Assembly: GCF_029227915.1 (NCBI RefSeq) | Contig: NC_079878.1 | Coordinates: 17,858,001 to 17,922,000 of the forward strand | Reading direction: 5' to 3' | Source: Hydractinia symbiolongicarpus | Lineage: Eukaryota; Cnidaria; Hydrozoa; Anthoathecata; Hydractiniidae | Length of the DNA stretch: 64,000 bases | Part shown: positions 47,301 to 62,204 of the stretch, one piece after another | Position numbering within the stretch: the first letter of the stretch is position 1 | Layout of the letters: each line of letters starts with the position of its first letter | The notes under the pieces: model-generated | Seen by the model: the letters and a program-made list of their open reading frames with translations, nothing else | The model's database searches: none | What the model was told of the DNA's origin: nothing | Translations under genes and position numbers: made by a program

Positions 47301-50300
47301 TTTTCCATTCCTCAATAGCCATAGAACACCATCAACTACATGCACAGTCTTCTAAATGCTGTAATACGGCTTTTTGCAGCCTAACAGGGATCTTACACGT
47401 AAATCACGTCTTCCAGGAGCCTACACCGGCGGGGATCAGTCTAGTCCTTTCACACTCTATGAACTACGACGCCTAAAATCGTTTTCTATTCCGCAATGGC
47501 CATAGAACACCGTCAAGTACGTGCCCAAACTTCTAAAGCTTATAATACGGCCTTTTGCAGCCTAATAAGAGCCTAACACGTAAATGACGTGCTTCTACGA
47601 GCATAGACAGGTGGCCATAGGTCTAGTCCTTGCACTCTTAATGGACTACGACGCATCAAGTCGTTTTCCAGTCCTCAATAGCCATAGAACACCGTCAAGT
47701 ACGTGCACAGTCTTTCAAAACGTTATTATACGGCCTTTTGCTGTCGAATAAAGGCCTTACACGTAAATGACGTGCTTCTACGAGCATAGACCGGCGGGGA
47801 TCAGTCTAGTCCTTTCACACTCTATGAACTACGACGCCTCAAATCTTTTTCTATTCCGCAATGGCCATAGAACACCGTGAAGTACGTGCACAAACTTCTA
47901 AAGGTTATAATACGGCTTTTTGCAGCCTAATAAGAGCCTAACACGTAAATCACGACCTTCCCGGAGCCCAGACTTGTTGCCATAGGTCTAGTCCTTCCAC
48001 TCATCATGGACTACGACGCTGCAAGTCGTTTTTCATTCTGCAATGGCCATAGAACACCATCAACTTCATGCACGGCCTTCTAAAATTTGTAGTACGGTCT
48101 TTTGCAGCCTAATAGGGCCTTATACGTGAATGACGTGCTTCTACGAGCATAGACAGGTGGCCATAGGTCTAGTCCTTGCACTCTTAATGGACTATGACGC
48201 ATCAAGTCGTTTTCCATTCCTCAATAGCCATAGAACACCATCAACTACATGCACAGTCTTCTAAATGCTGTAATACGGCTTTTTGCAGCCTAACAGGGAT
48301 CTTACACGTAAATCACGTCTTCCAGGAGCCTAGACAGGTGAGGATCGGTCTGATCCTTCCCCTCTCAATGGACTACGACGCCTCAAGTCGTTTTTCATTC
48401 CACAATGGCCATAGAACACCGTCAAGTACGTGCACAGTCTTCCAAAAGGTTATAATATGGCCTATTGCAGGCTAATAAGGGTCTTCCACGTAAATGACGT
48501 GCTTCTACGAGCATAAACAGGTGGCCACAGGTATAGTCCTTGCACTCTTAATGGACTACGACGCGTCAAGTCGTTTTCCATTCCGCAATGGCCATAGAAC
48601 ACCATCAAGTACGTGCACAGTCTTCTAAAGATTATAATACGGCCTTCTGCAGCCTAATAAGGGCCTTACACGTACATTATGTGCTTCGACGACCATAGAC
48701 AGGTGGGGATTGGTGTAGTCCTTCCACTCTCAATGGAATACGACGCCTCAAGTCGTTTTCCATTCTGCAATGGCCATAGAGCACCATCAACTACATGCAC
48801 AGACTTCTAAAGGATGTAATACGGCTTTTTGCAGTCTAATAGGGGACTTATACGTGAATGACGTGCTTCTACGAGCATAGACCGGTGAAAATCGGTTCAG
48901 TCTTTCCACTCTCAATGGTCTGCGACGTCTCAAGTCGTTTTCCATTCCGCAATGGCCATAGAACACCGTCAAGTACGTGCACAGTCTTCCAAAAGGGTAT
49001 AATACGGCCTTTTGCAGCCTAATAAAGGCCTTACACGTAAATGACGTGCTTCTACGAGCATAGACAGGTGGCCATAGGTCTAGTCCTTGCACTCATCATG
49101 GACTACGACGCCTCAAGTCGTTTTCTATTTCGCAATGGCCATAGAACACCGTCAAGTACGTGCACAATCTTCTAAAGGTTATAATACGGCCTTTTGCAGC
49201 CTAATAAGAGCCTAACACGTAAATGACGTGCTTCTACGAGCATAGACAGGTGGCCATAGGTCTAGTCCTTGCACTCTTAATGGACTACGACGCATCAAGT
49301 CGTTTTCCAGTCCTCAATAGCCATAGAACACCGTCAGGTACGTGCACAGTCTTCCAAAACGTTATTATACGGCCTTTTCCTGTCGAATAAAGGCCTTACA
49401 CGTAAATGACGTGCTTCTACGAGCATAGACCTGCGGGGATCAGTCTAGTCCTTTCACACTCTATGAACTACGACGCCTCAAATCGTTTTCTATTCCGCAA
49501 TGGCCATAGAACACCGTCAAGTACGTGCACAAACTTCTAAAGGTTATAATACGGCCTTTTGCAGCCTAATAAGAGCCTAACACGTAAATCACGACCTTCC
49601 CGGAGCCCAGACTTGTTGCCATAGGTCTAGTCCTTCCACTCATCATGGACTACGACGCCTCAAGTCGTTTTTCATTCTGCAATGGCCATAGAACACCATC
49701 AACTGCATGCACGGCCTTCTAAAATTTGTAGTACGGTCTTTTGCAGCCTAATAGGGCCTTATACGTGAATGACGTGCTTCTACGAGCATAGACAGGTGGC
49801 CATAGGTCTAGTCCTTGCACTCTTAATGGACTATGACGCATCAAGTCGTTTTCCATTCCTCAATAGCCATAGAACACCATCAACTACATGCACAGTCTTC
49901 TAAATGCTGTAATACGGCTTTTTGCAGCCTAACAGGGATCTTACAAGTAAATCACGTCTTCCAGGAGCCTACACCGGCGGGGATCAGTCTAGTCCTTTCA
50001 CACTCTATGAACTACGACGCCTAAAATCGTTTTCTATTCCGCAATGGCCATAGAACACCGTCAAGTACGTGCCCAAACTTCTAAAGCTTATAATACGGCC
50101 TTTTGCAGCCTAATAAGAGCCTAACACGTAAATGACGTGCTTCTACGAGCATAGACAGGTGGCCATAGGTCTAGTCCTTGCACTCTTAATGGACTACGAC
50201 GCATCAAGTCGTTTTCCAGTCCTCAATAGCCATAGAACACCGTCAAGTACGTGCACAGTCTTTCAAAACGTTATTATACGGCCTTTTGCTGTCGAATAAA

Positions 50301-52869
50301 GGCCTTACACGTAAATGACGTGCTTCTACGAGCATAGACCGGCGGGGATCAGTCTAGTCCTTTCACACTCTATGAACTACGACGCCTCAAATCTTTTTCT
50401 ATTCCGCAATGGCCATAGAACACCGTGAAGTACGTGCACAAACTTCTAAAGGTTATAATACGGCTTTTTGCAGCCTAATAAGAGCCTAACACGTAAATCA
50501 CGACCTTCCCGGAGCCCAGACTTGTTGCCATAGGTCTAGTCCTTCCACTCATCATGGACTACGACGCTGCAAGTCGTTTTTCATTCTGCAATGGCCATAG
50601 AACACCATCAACTTCATGCACGGCCTTCTAAAATTTGTAGTACGGTCTTTTGCAGCCTAATAGGGCCTTATACGTGAATGACGTGCTTCTACGAGCATAG
50701 ACAGGTGGCCATAGGTCTAGTCCTTGCACTCTTAATGGACTATGACGCATCAAGTCGTTTTCCATTCCTCAATGGCCATAGAACACCATCAACTACATGC
50801 ACAGTCTTCTAAATGCTGTAATACGGCTTTTTGCAGCCTAACAGGGATCTTACAAGTAAATCACGTGTTCCAGGAGCCTAGACAGGTGAGGATCGGTCTG
50901 ATCCTTCCCCTCTCAATGGACTACGACGCCTCAAGTCGTTTTCCATTCCACAATGGCCATAGAACACCGTCAAGTACGTGCACAGTCTTTCAAAAGGTTA
51001 TAATATGGCCTTTTGCAGCCTAATAAGAGCCTAACACGTAAATAACGACCTTCCCGGAGCCCAGACTTGTTGCCATAGGTCTAGTCATTCCACTCATCAT
51101 GGACTACAACGCCTCAAGTCGTTTTCCATTCTGCAATGGCCATAGAACACCATCAACTACATGCGCAATCTTCTAAAGGCTGTAATACGGCTTTTTGCAG
51201 CCTAACAGGGACCTTACACGTAAATCACGTGCTTCAAATAGCCTAGACCGGCGGGGATCAGTCTAGTCCTTTCACACTCTATGAACTACGACGCCTCAAA
51301 TCTTTTTCTATTCCGCAATGGCCATAGAACACCGTCAAGTACGTGCACAAACTTCTAAAGGTTATAATACGGCCTTTTGCAGCCTAATAAGAGCCTAACA
51401 CGTAAATCACGACCTTCCCGGAGCCCAGACTTGTTGCCATAGGTCTAGTCCTTCCACTCATCATGGACTACGACGCCGCAAGTCGTTTTTCATTCTCCAA
51501 CGGCCATAGAACACCATCAACTTCATGCACGGCCTTCTAAAATTTGTAGTACGGTCTTTTGCAGCCTAATAGGGCCTTATACGTGAATGACGTGCTTCTA
51601 CGAGCATAGACAGGTGGCCATAGGTCTAGTCCTTGCACTCTTAATGGACTATGACGCATCAAGTCGTTTTCCATTCCTCAATAGCCATAGAACACCATCA
51701 ACTACATGCACAGTCTTCTAAATGCTGTAATACGGCTTTTTGCAGCCTAACAGGGATCTTACACGTAAATCACGTCTTCCAGGAGCCTAGACAGGTGAGG
51801 ATCGGTCTGATCCTTCCCCTCTCAATGGACTACGACACCTCAAGTCGTTTTCCATTCCGCAATGGCCATAGAATACCGTCAAGTACGTGCACAGTCTTCC
51901 AAAAAGTTATAATACGGCCTTTTGCAGCCTAATAAGAGCCTAACACGTAAATCAGGACCTTCCCGGAGCCCAGACTTGCTGCCATAGGTCTAGTCCTTCC
52001 ACGCATCATGGACTACAACGCCTCAAGTCGCTTTCCATTCTGCAATGGCCATAGAACACCATCAACTACATGCGCAATCTTCTAAAGGCTGTAATACGGC
52101 TTTTTGCAGCCTAACAGGGACCTTACACGTAAATCACGTGCTTCAAATAGCCTAGACCGGCGGGGATCAGTCTAGTCCTTTCACACTCTATGAACTACGA
52201 CGCCTAAAATCGTTTTCTATTCCGCAATGGCCATAGAACACCGTCAAGTACGTGCCCAAACTTCTAAAGCTTATAATACGGCCTTTTGCAGCCTAATAGG
52301 GGCCTTACACGTAAATGACGTGCTTCTACGAGCATAGACCGGTGAGGATCGGTTCAGTCTTCCCACTCTCAATGGACTGCGACGTCTCAAGTCGTTTTCC
52401 ATTCCGCAATGGCCATAGAACACCGTCAAGTACGTGCACAGTCTTCCAAAAGGTTATAATACGGCCTTTTGCAGCCTAATAAAGGCCTTACACGTAAATG
52501 ACGTGCTTCTACGAGCATAGACAGGTGGCCATAGGTCTAGTCCTTGCACTCATCATGGACTACGACGCCTCAAGTCGTTTTCTATTTCGCAATGGCCATA
52601 GAACACCGTCAAGTACGTGCACAATCTTCTAAAGGTTATAATACGGCCTTTTGCAGCCTAATAAGGGCCTTACACGTAAATGACGTGCTTCTACGAGCAT
52701 AGACCGGTGAGGATCGGTTCAGTCTTTCCACTCTCAATGGACTGCGACGTCTCAAGTCGTTTTTTATTCCGCAATGGCCATAGAACACCGTCAAGTACGT
52801 GCACAGTCTTCCAAAAGGTTATAATACGGCCTTTTGCAGCCTAATAAAGGCCTTACACGTAAATGACGT

Positions 52870-54500
52870 GCTTCTACGAGCATAGACAGGTGGCCATAGG
52901 TCTAGTCCTTGCACTCATCATGGACTACGACGCCTCAAGTCGTTTTCTATTTCGCAATGGCCATAGAACACCGTCAAGTACGTGCACAATCTTCTAAAGG
53001 TTATAATACGGCCTTTTGCAGCCTAATAAGAGCCTAACACGTAAATGACGTGCTTCTACGAGCATAGACAGGTGGCCATAGGTCTAGTCCTTGCACTCTT
53101 AATGGACTACGACGCATCAAGTCGTTTTCCAGTCCTCAATAGCCATAGAACACCGTCAGGTACGTGCACAGTCTTCCAAAACGTTATTATACGGCCTTTT
53201 CCTGTCGATAAAAGGCCTTACACGTAAATGACGTGCTTCTACGAGCATAGACCTGCGGGGATCAGTCTAGTCCTTTCACACTCTATGAACTACGACGCCT
53301 CAAATCGTTTTCTATTCCGCAATGGCCATAGAACACCGTCAAGTACGTGCACAAACTTCTAAAGGTTATAATACGGCCTTTTGCAGCCTAATAAAGGCCT
53401 TACACGTAAATGACGTGCTTCTACGAGCATAGACAGGTGGCCATAGGTCTAGTCCTTGCACTCATCATGGACTACGACGCCTCAAGTCGTTTTCTATTTC
53501 GCAATGGCCATAGAACACCGTCAAGTACGTGCACAATCTTCTAAAGGTTATAATACGGCCTTTTGCAGCCTAATAAGAGCCTAACACGTAAATGACGTGC
53601 TTCTACGAGCATAGACAGGTGGCCATAGGTCTAGTCCTTGCACTCTTAATGGACTACGACGCATCAAGTCGTTTTCCAGTCCTCAATAGCCATAGAACAC
53701 CGTCAGGTACGTGCACAGTCTTCCAAAACGTTATTATACGGCCTTTTCCTGTCGATAAAAGGCCTTACACGTAAATGACGTGCTTCTACGAGCATAGACC
53801 TGCGGGGATCAGTCTAGTCCTTTCACACTCTATGAACTACGACGCCTCAAATCGTTTTCTATTCCGCAATGGCCATAGAACACCGTCAAGTACGTGCACA
53901 AACTTCTAAAGGTTATAATACGGCCTTTTGCAGCCTAATAAAGGCCTTACACGTAAATGACGTGCTTCTACGAGCATAGACAGGTGGCCATAGGTCTAGT
54001 CCTTGCACTCATCATGGACTACGACGCCTCAAGTCGTTTTCTATTTCGCAATGGCCATAGAACACCGTCAAGTACGTGCACAATCTTCTAAAGGTTATAA
54101 TACGGCCTTTTGCAGCCTAATAAGAGCCTAACACGTAAATGACGTGCTTCTACGAGCATAGACAGGTGGCCATAGGTCTAGTCCTTGCACTCTTAATGGA
54201 CTACGACGCATCAAGTCGTTTTCCAGTCCTCAATAGCCATAGAACACCGTCAGGTACGTGCACAGTCTTCCAAAACGTTATTATACGGCCTTTTCCTGTC
54301 GAATAAAGGCCTTACACGTAAATGACGTGCTTCTACGAGCATAGACCTGCGGGGATCAGTCTAGTCCTTTCACACTCTATGAACTACGACGCCTCAAATC
54401 GTTTTCTATTCCGCAATGGCCATAGAACACCGTCAAGTACGTGCACAAACTTCTAAAGGTTATAATACGGCCTTTTGCAGCCTAATAAGAGCCTAACACG
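52870..54500. repeat. 547-bp three-monomer repeat, about three copies
   Basis: A trimer recurs at 546-547-base steps (landmark CATCATGG at 52917, 53464 and 54010; identical frames at 53045 and 53592). The first two copies share GTCGATAAAAGG, while the third has GTCGAATAAAGG, one base different in phase, giving the 546-base step. Confidence 0.8.
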
Positions 54501-56200
54501 TAAATCACGACCTTCCCGGAGCCCAGACTTGTTGCCATAGGTCTAGTCCTTCCACTCATCATGGACTACGACGCCTCAAGTCGTTTTTCATTCTGCAATG
54601 GCCATAGAACACCATCAACTGCATGCACGGCCTTCTAAAATTTGTAGTACGGTCTTTTGCAGCCTAATAGGGCCTTATACGTGAATGACGTGCTTCTACG
54701 AGCATAGACAGGTGGCCATAGGTCTAGTCCTTGCACTCTTAATGGACTATGACGCATCAAGTCGTTTTCCATTCCTCAATAGCCATAGAACACCATCAAC
54801 TACATGCACAGTCTTCTAAATGCTGTAATACGGCTTTTTGCAGCCTAACAGGGATCTTACAAGTAAATCACGTGTTCCAGGAGCCTAGACAGGTGAGGAT
54901 CGGTCTGATCCTTCCCCTCTCAATGGACTACGACGCCTCAAGTCGTTTTTCATTCCACAATGGCCATAGAACACCGTCAAGTACGTGCACAGTCTTCCAA
55001 AAGGTTATAATATGGCCTATTGCAGGCTAATAAGGGTCTTCCACGTAAATGACGTGCTTCTACGAGCATAAACAGGTGGCCACAGGTATAGTCCTTGCAC
55101 TCTTAATGGACTACGACGCGTCAAGTCGTTTTCCATTCCTCAGTGGCCATAAAACACCATCAACTACGTGCCCAAGCTTCTAAAGCTTATAATACGGCCT
55201 TTTGCAGCCTAATAAGGGCCTTGCAGGTAAATGACGTGCTTCAAATAGCCTAGACCGGCGGGGATCAGTCTAGTCCTTTCACACTCTATGAACTACGACG
55301 CCTCAAATCGTTTTCTATTCCGCAATGGCCATAGAACACCGTCAAGTACGTGCACAAACTTCTAAAGGTTATAATACGGCCTTTTGCAGCCTAATAAGAG
55401 CCTAACACGTAAATCACGACCTTCCCGGAGCCCAGACTTGTTGCCATAGGTCTAGTCCTTCCACTCATCATGGACTACGACGCCTCAAGTCGTTTTTCAT
55501 TCTGCAATGGCCATAGAACACCATCAACTGCATGCACGGCCTTCTAAAATTTGTAGTACGGTCTTTTGCAGCCTAATAGGGCCTTATACGTGAATGACGT
55601 GCTTCTACGAGCATAGACAGGTGGCCATAGGTCTAGTCCTTGCACTCTTAATGGACTATGACGCATCAAGTCGTTTTCCATTCCTCAATAGCCATAGAAC
55701 ACCATCAACTACATGCACAGTCTTCTAAATGCTGTAATACGGCTTTTTGCAGCCTAACAGGGATCTTACAAGTAAATCACGTGTTCCAGGAGCCTAGACA
55801 GGTGAGGATCGGTCTGATCCTTCCCCTCTCAATGGACTACGACGCCTCAAGTCGTTTTTCATTCCACAATGGCCATAGAACACCGTCAAGTACGTGCACA
55901 GTCTTCCAAAAGGTTATAATATGGCCTATTGCAGGCTAATAAGGGTCTTCCACGTAAATGACGTGCTTCTACGAGCATAAACAGGTGGCCACAGGTATAG
56001 TCCTTGCACTCTTAATGGACTACGACGCGTCAAGTCGTTTTCCATTCCTCAGTGGCCATAAAACACCATCAACTACGTGCCCAAGCTTCTAAAGCTTATA
56101 ATACGGCCTTTTGCAGCCTAATAAGGGCCTTGCAGGTAAATGACGTGCTTCAAATAGCCTAGACCGGCGGGGATCAGTCTAGTCCTTTCACACTCTATGA
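54500..56200. repeat. 909-bp tandem duplication of a variant five-monomer unit
   Basis: The sequence from about 54500 recurs 909 bases downstream (54749/55658 with identical 282-base frames). In this version the usual third member is replaced by one with TCAGTGGCCATAAAACACC and GCCCAAGCTTC. The copies part at about 56210, where CTCAAATCG is replaced by CTAAAATCG. Confidence 0.75.
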
Positions 56201-59200
56201 ACTACGACGCCTAAAATCGTTTTCTATTCCGCAATGGCCATAGAACACCGTCAAGTACGTGCACAATCTTCTAAAGGTTATAATACGGCCTTTTGCAGCC
56301 TAATAAGAGCCTAACACGCAAATGACGTGCTTCTACGAGCATAGGCAGGTGGCCATAGGTCTAGTCCTTGCACTCTTAATGGACTACGACGCATCAAGTC
56401 GTTTTCCAGTCCTCAATAGCCATAGAACACCGTCAGGTACGTGCACAGTCTTCCAAAACGTTATTATACGGCCTTTTCGTGTCGAATAAAGGCCTCACAC
56501 GTAAATGACGTGCTTCTACGAGCATAGACCGGCGGGGATCAGTCTAGTCCTTTCACACTCTATGAACTACGACGCCTCAAATCGTTTTCTATTCCGCAAT
56601 GGCCATAGAACACCGTCAAGTACGTGCACAAACTTCTAAAGGTTATAATACGGCCTTTTGCAGCCTAATAAGAGCCTAACACGTAAATCACGACCTTCCC
56701 GGAGCCCAGACTTGTTGCCATAGGTCTAGTCCTTCCACTCATCATGGACTACGACGCCTCAAGTCGTTTTCTATTTCGCAATGGCCATAGAACACCGTCA
56801 AGTACGTGCACAATCTTCTAAAGGTTATTATACGGCCTTTTCCTGTCGAATAAAGGCCTTACACGTAAATGACGTGCTTCTACGAGCATAGACCTGCGGG
56901 GATCAGTCTAGTCCTTTCACACTCTATGAACTACGACGCCTCAAATCGTTTTCTATTCCGCAATGGCCATAGAACACCGTCAAGTACGTGCACAAACTTC
57001 TAAAGGTTATAATACGGCCTTTTGCAGCCTAATAAGAGCCTAACACGTAAATCACGACCTTCCCGGAGCCCAGACTTGTTGCCATAGGTCTAGTCCTTCC
57101 ACTCATCATGGACTACGACGCCTCAAGTCGTTTTTCATTCTGCAATGGCCATAGAACACCATCAACTGCATGCACGGCCTTCTAAAATTTGTAGTACGGT
57201 CTTTTGCAGCCTAATAGGGCCTTATACGTGAATGACGTGCTTCTACGAGCATAGACAGGTGGCCATAGGTCTAGTCCTTGCACTCTTAATGGACTATGAC
57301 GCATCAAGTCGTTTTCCATTCCTCAATAACCATAGAACACCATCAACTACATGCACAGTTTTCTAAATGCTGTAATACGGCTTTTTGCAGCCTAACAGGG
57401 ATCTTACAAGTAAATCACGTGTTCCAGGAGCCTAGGCAGGTGAGGATCGGTTCAGTCTTTCCACTCTCAATGGACTGCGACGTCTCAAGTCGTTTTCCAT
57501 TCCGCAATGGCCATAGAACACCGTCAAGTACGTGCACAGTCTTCCAAAAGGTTATAATACGGCCTTTTGCAGCCTAATAAAGGCCTTACACGTAAATGAC
57601 GTGCTTCTACGAGCATAGACAGGTGGCCATAGGTCTAGTCCTTGCACTCATCATGGACTACGACGCCTCAAGTCGTTTTCTATTCCGCAATGGCCATAGA
57701 ACACCGTCAAGTACGTGCACAATCTTCTAAAGGTTATAATACGGCCTTTTGCAGCCTAATAAGAGCCTAACACGTAAATGACGTGCTTCTACGAGCATAG
57801 ACAGGTGGCCATAGGTCTAGTCCTTGCACTCTTAATGGACTACGACGCATCAAGTCGTTTTCCAGTCCTCAATAGCCATAGAACACCGTCAAGTACGTGC
57901 ACAGTCTTCCAAAACGTTATTATACGGCCTTTTGTTGTCGAATAAAGGCCTTTCACGTAAATGACGTGCTTCTACGAGCATAGACCGGCGGGGATCAGTC
58001 TAGTCCTTTCACACTCTATGAACTACGACGCCTCAAATCGTTTTCTATTCCGCAATGGCCATAGAACACCGTCAAGTACGTGCACAAACTTCTAAAGGTT
58101 ATAATACGGCCTTTTGCAGCCTAATAACAGCCTAACACGTAAATCACGACCTTCCCGGAGCCCAGACTTGTTGCCATAGGTCTAGTCCTTTCACTCATCA
58201 TGGACTACGACGCCTCAAGTCGTTTTTCATTCTGCAATGGCCATAGAACACCATCAACTGCATGCACGGCCTTCTAAAATTTGTAGTACGGTCTTTTGCA
58301 GCCTAATAGGGCCTTATACGTGAATGACGTGCTTCTGCGAGCATAGACAGGTGGCCATAGGTCTAGTCCTTGCACTCTTAATGGACTATGACGCATCAAG
58401 TCGTTTTCCATTCCTCAATAGCCATAGAACACCATCAACTACATGCACAGTCTTCTAAATGCTGTAATACGGCTTTTTGCAGCCTAACAGGGATCTTACA
58501 AGTAAATCACGTGTTCCAGGAGCCTAGACAGGTGAGGATCGGTCTGATCCTTCCCCTCTCAATGGACTACGACGCCTCAAGTCGTTTTCCATTCCACAAT
58601 GGCCATAGAACACCGTCAAGTACGTGCACAGTCTTCCAAAAGGTTATAATATGGCCTTTTGCAGCCTAATAAGAGCCTAACACGTAAATAACGACCTTCC
58701 CGGAGCCCAGACTTGTTGCCATAGGTCTAGTCCTTTCACACTCTATGAACTACGACGCCTCAAATCGTTTTTCATTCTGCAATGGCCATAGAACACCATC
58801 AACTGCATGCACGGCCTTCTAAAATTTGTAGTACGGTCTTTTGCAGCCTAATAGGTGCCTTATTTGTCAATTACGTGCTTCTACGAGCATAGACCGGTGA
58901 GGATCGGTTCAGTCTTTCCACTCTCAATGGACTACGACGTCTCAAGTGCTTTTCCATTCCGCAATGGCCATGAAACACCGTCAAATACGTGCACAATCTT
59001 CTAAAGGATATAATACGGCCTATTGCAGGCTAATAAGGGTCTTCCACGTAAATGACGTGCTTCTACGAGCATAAACAGGTGGCCACAGGTATAGTCCTTG
59101 CACTCTTAATGGACTACGACGCGTCAAGTCGTTTTCCATTCCTCAGTGGCCATAGAACACCATCAACTACGTACCCAAACTTCTAAAGCTTATAATACGG

Positions 59201-61560
59201 CCTTTTGCAGCCTAATAAGGGCCTTGCACGTAAATGACGTTCTACTACGAGCGTAGACAGGTGCCCATAGGTCTAGTCCTTGCACTCTTAATGGACTATG
59301 ACGCATCAAGTCGTTTTCCATTCCTCAATGGCCATAGAACACCATCAACTACATTCGCAGTCTTCTAAATGCTGTAATACGGCTTTTTACAGCCTAACAG
59401 GGATCTTACACGTAAATCACGTGTTCCAGGAGCCTAGACAGGTGAGGATCGGTCTGATCCTTCCCCTCTCAATGGACTACGACGCCTCAAATCGTTTTCT
59501 ATTCCGCAATGGCCATAGAACACCGTCAAGTACGTGCACAAACTTCTAAAGGTTATAATACGGCCTTTTGCAGCCTAATAAGAGCCTAACACGTAAATCA
59601 CGACCTTCCCGGAGCCCAGACTTGTTGCCATAGGTCTAGTCCTTCCACTTATCATGGACTACGACGCCTCAAGTCGTTTTTCATTCTGCAATGGCCATAG
59701 AACACCATCAACTGCATGCACGGCCTTCTAAATTTGTAGTACGGTCTTTTGCAGCCTAATAGGGCCTTATACGTGAATGACGTGCTTCCACGAGCATAGA
59801 CAGGTGGCCATAGGTCTAGTCCTTGCACTCTTAATGGACTATGACGCATCAAGTCGTTTTCCATTCCTCAATGGCCATAGAACACCATCAACTACATGCA
59901 CAGTCTTCTAAATGCTGTAATACGGCTTTTTGCAGCCTAACAGGGATCTTACAAGTAAATCACGTGTTCCAGTAGCCTAGACAGGTGAGGATCGGTCTGA
60001 TCCTTCCCCTCTCAATGGACTACGACGCCTCAAATCGTTTTCTATTCCGCAATGGCCATAGAACACCGTCAAGTACGTGCACAAACTTCTAAAGGTTATA
60101 ATACGGCCTTTTGCAGCCTAATAAGAGCCTAACACGTAAATCACGACCTTCCCGGAGCCCAGACTTGTTGCCATAGGTCTAGTCCTTCCACTCATCATGG
60201 ACTACGACGCCTCAAGTCGTTTTTCATTCTGCAATGGCCATAGAACACCATCAACTACATGCGCAGTCTTCTAAATGCTGTAATACGGCTTTTCGCAGCC
60301 TAACAGGGATTTTACACGTAAATCACGTCTTCCAGGAGCCTAGACAGGTGAGGATCGGTCTGATCCTTCCCCTCTCAATGGACTACGACGCCTCAAGTCG
60401 TTTTCCATTCTGCAATGGCCATAGAACACCATCAACTACATGCGCAATCTTCTAAAGGCTGTAATACAGCTTTTTGCAGCATAACAGGGACCTTACACGT
60501 AAATCACGTGCTTCAAATAGCCTAGACCGGCGGGGATCAGTCTAGTCCTTTAACACTCTATGAACTACGACGCCTAAAATCGTTTTCTATTCCGCAATGG
60601 CCATAGAAGACCGTCAAGTACGTGCCCAAACTTCTAAAGCTTATAATACGGCCTTTTGCAGCCTAATAAGGGCCTTACACGTAAATGACGTTCTTCTACG
60701 AGCATAGACAGGTGGCCATAGGTCTAGTCCTTGCACTCTTAATGGACTATGACGCATCAAGTCGTTTTCCATTCCTCAATGGCCATAGAACACCATCAAC
60801 TACATTCGCAGTCTTCTAAATGCTGTAATACGGCTTTTTGCAGCCTAACAGGGATCTTACACGTAAATCACGTCTTCCAGGAGCCTAGACAGGTGAGGAT
60901 CGGTCTGATCCTTCCCCTCTCAATGGACTGCGACGCCTCAAGTCGTTTTCCATTCCGCAATGGCCATAGAACACCATCAAGTACGTGCACAGTCTTCTAA
61001 AGATTATAATACGGCCTTCTGCGGCCTAATAAGGGCCTAACACGTAAATGACGTGCTTCTACGAGCATAGACAGGTGGCCATAGGTCTAATCCTTGCACT
61101 CTTAATGGACTACGACGCATCAAGTCGTTTTCCAGTCCTCAATAGCTATAGAACACCGTCAAGTACGTGCACAGTCTTCCAAAACGTTATTATACGGCCT
61201 TTTGCTGTCGAATAAAGGCTTTACACGTAAATGACGTGTTCCAGGAGCCTAGACAGGTGAGGATCGGTCTGATCCTTCCCCTCTCAATGGACTACGACGC
61301 CTCAAGTCGTTTTCCATTCCACAATGGCCATAGAACACCGTCAAGAACGTGCACAGTCTTCCAAAAGGTTATAATATGGCCTTTTGCAGCCTAATAAGAG
61401 CCTAACACGTAAATAACGACCTTCCCGGAGCCCAGACTTGTTGCCATAGGTCTAGTCATTCCACTCATCATGGACTACAACGCCTCAAGTCGTTTTCCAT
61501 TCTGCAATGGCCATAGAACACCATCAACTACATGCGCAGTCTTCCAAAGGCTGTAATACG

Positions 61561-61742
61561 GCTTTTTGCAGCCTAACAGGGACCTTACACGTAAATGACG
61601 TGCTTCTACGAGCATAGACAGGTGGCCATAGGTCTAGTCCTTGCACTCTTAATGGACTACGACGCATCAAGTCGTTTTCCAGTCCTCAATAGCCATAGAA
61701 CACCGTCAGGTACGTGCACAGTCTTCCAAAACGTTATTATAC
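61561..61742. repeat. Representative satellite monomer with four dyad motifs
   Basis: One monomer-length stretch shows four inverted repeats: CACGT/ACGTG (61588-61602, 5-base spacer), TAGAC/GTCTA (61615-61636), TAGTCC/GGACTA (61635-61659) and ACGAC/GTCGT (61659-61675). The last three abut and share end bases. In the 10-30 kb section the second is often longer, TAGACCG/CGGTCTA around an 8-base spacer. Monomer length measured between CCATAGAACACC anchors at 63151, 63334, 63517, 63699 and 63880 is 183, 183, 182 and 181. Confidence 0.75.
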
Positions 61743-62204
61743 GGCCTTTTCCTGTCGAATAAAGGCCTTACACGGAAATGACATGCTTCTACGAGCATAG
61801 ACCTGCGGGGATCAGTCTAGTCCTTTCACACTCTATGAACTACGACGCCTCAAATCGTTTTCTATTCCGCAATGGCCATAGAACACCGTCAAGTACGTGC
61901 ACAAACTTCTAAAGGTTATAATACGGCCTTTTGCAGCCTAATAAGAGCCTAACACGTAAATCACGACCTTCCCGGAGCCCAGACTTGTTGCCATAGGTCT
62001 AGTCCTTCCACTCATCATGGACTACGACGCCTCAAGTCGTTTTTCATTCTGCAATGGCCATAGAACACCATCAACTGCATGCACGGCCTTCTAAAATTTG
62101 TAGTACGGTCTTTTGCAGCCTAATAGGGCCTTATACGTGAATGACGTGCTTCTACGAGCATAGACAGGTGGCCATAGGTCTAGTCCTTGCACTCTTAATG
62201 GACT

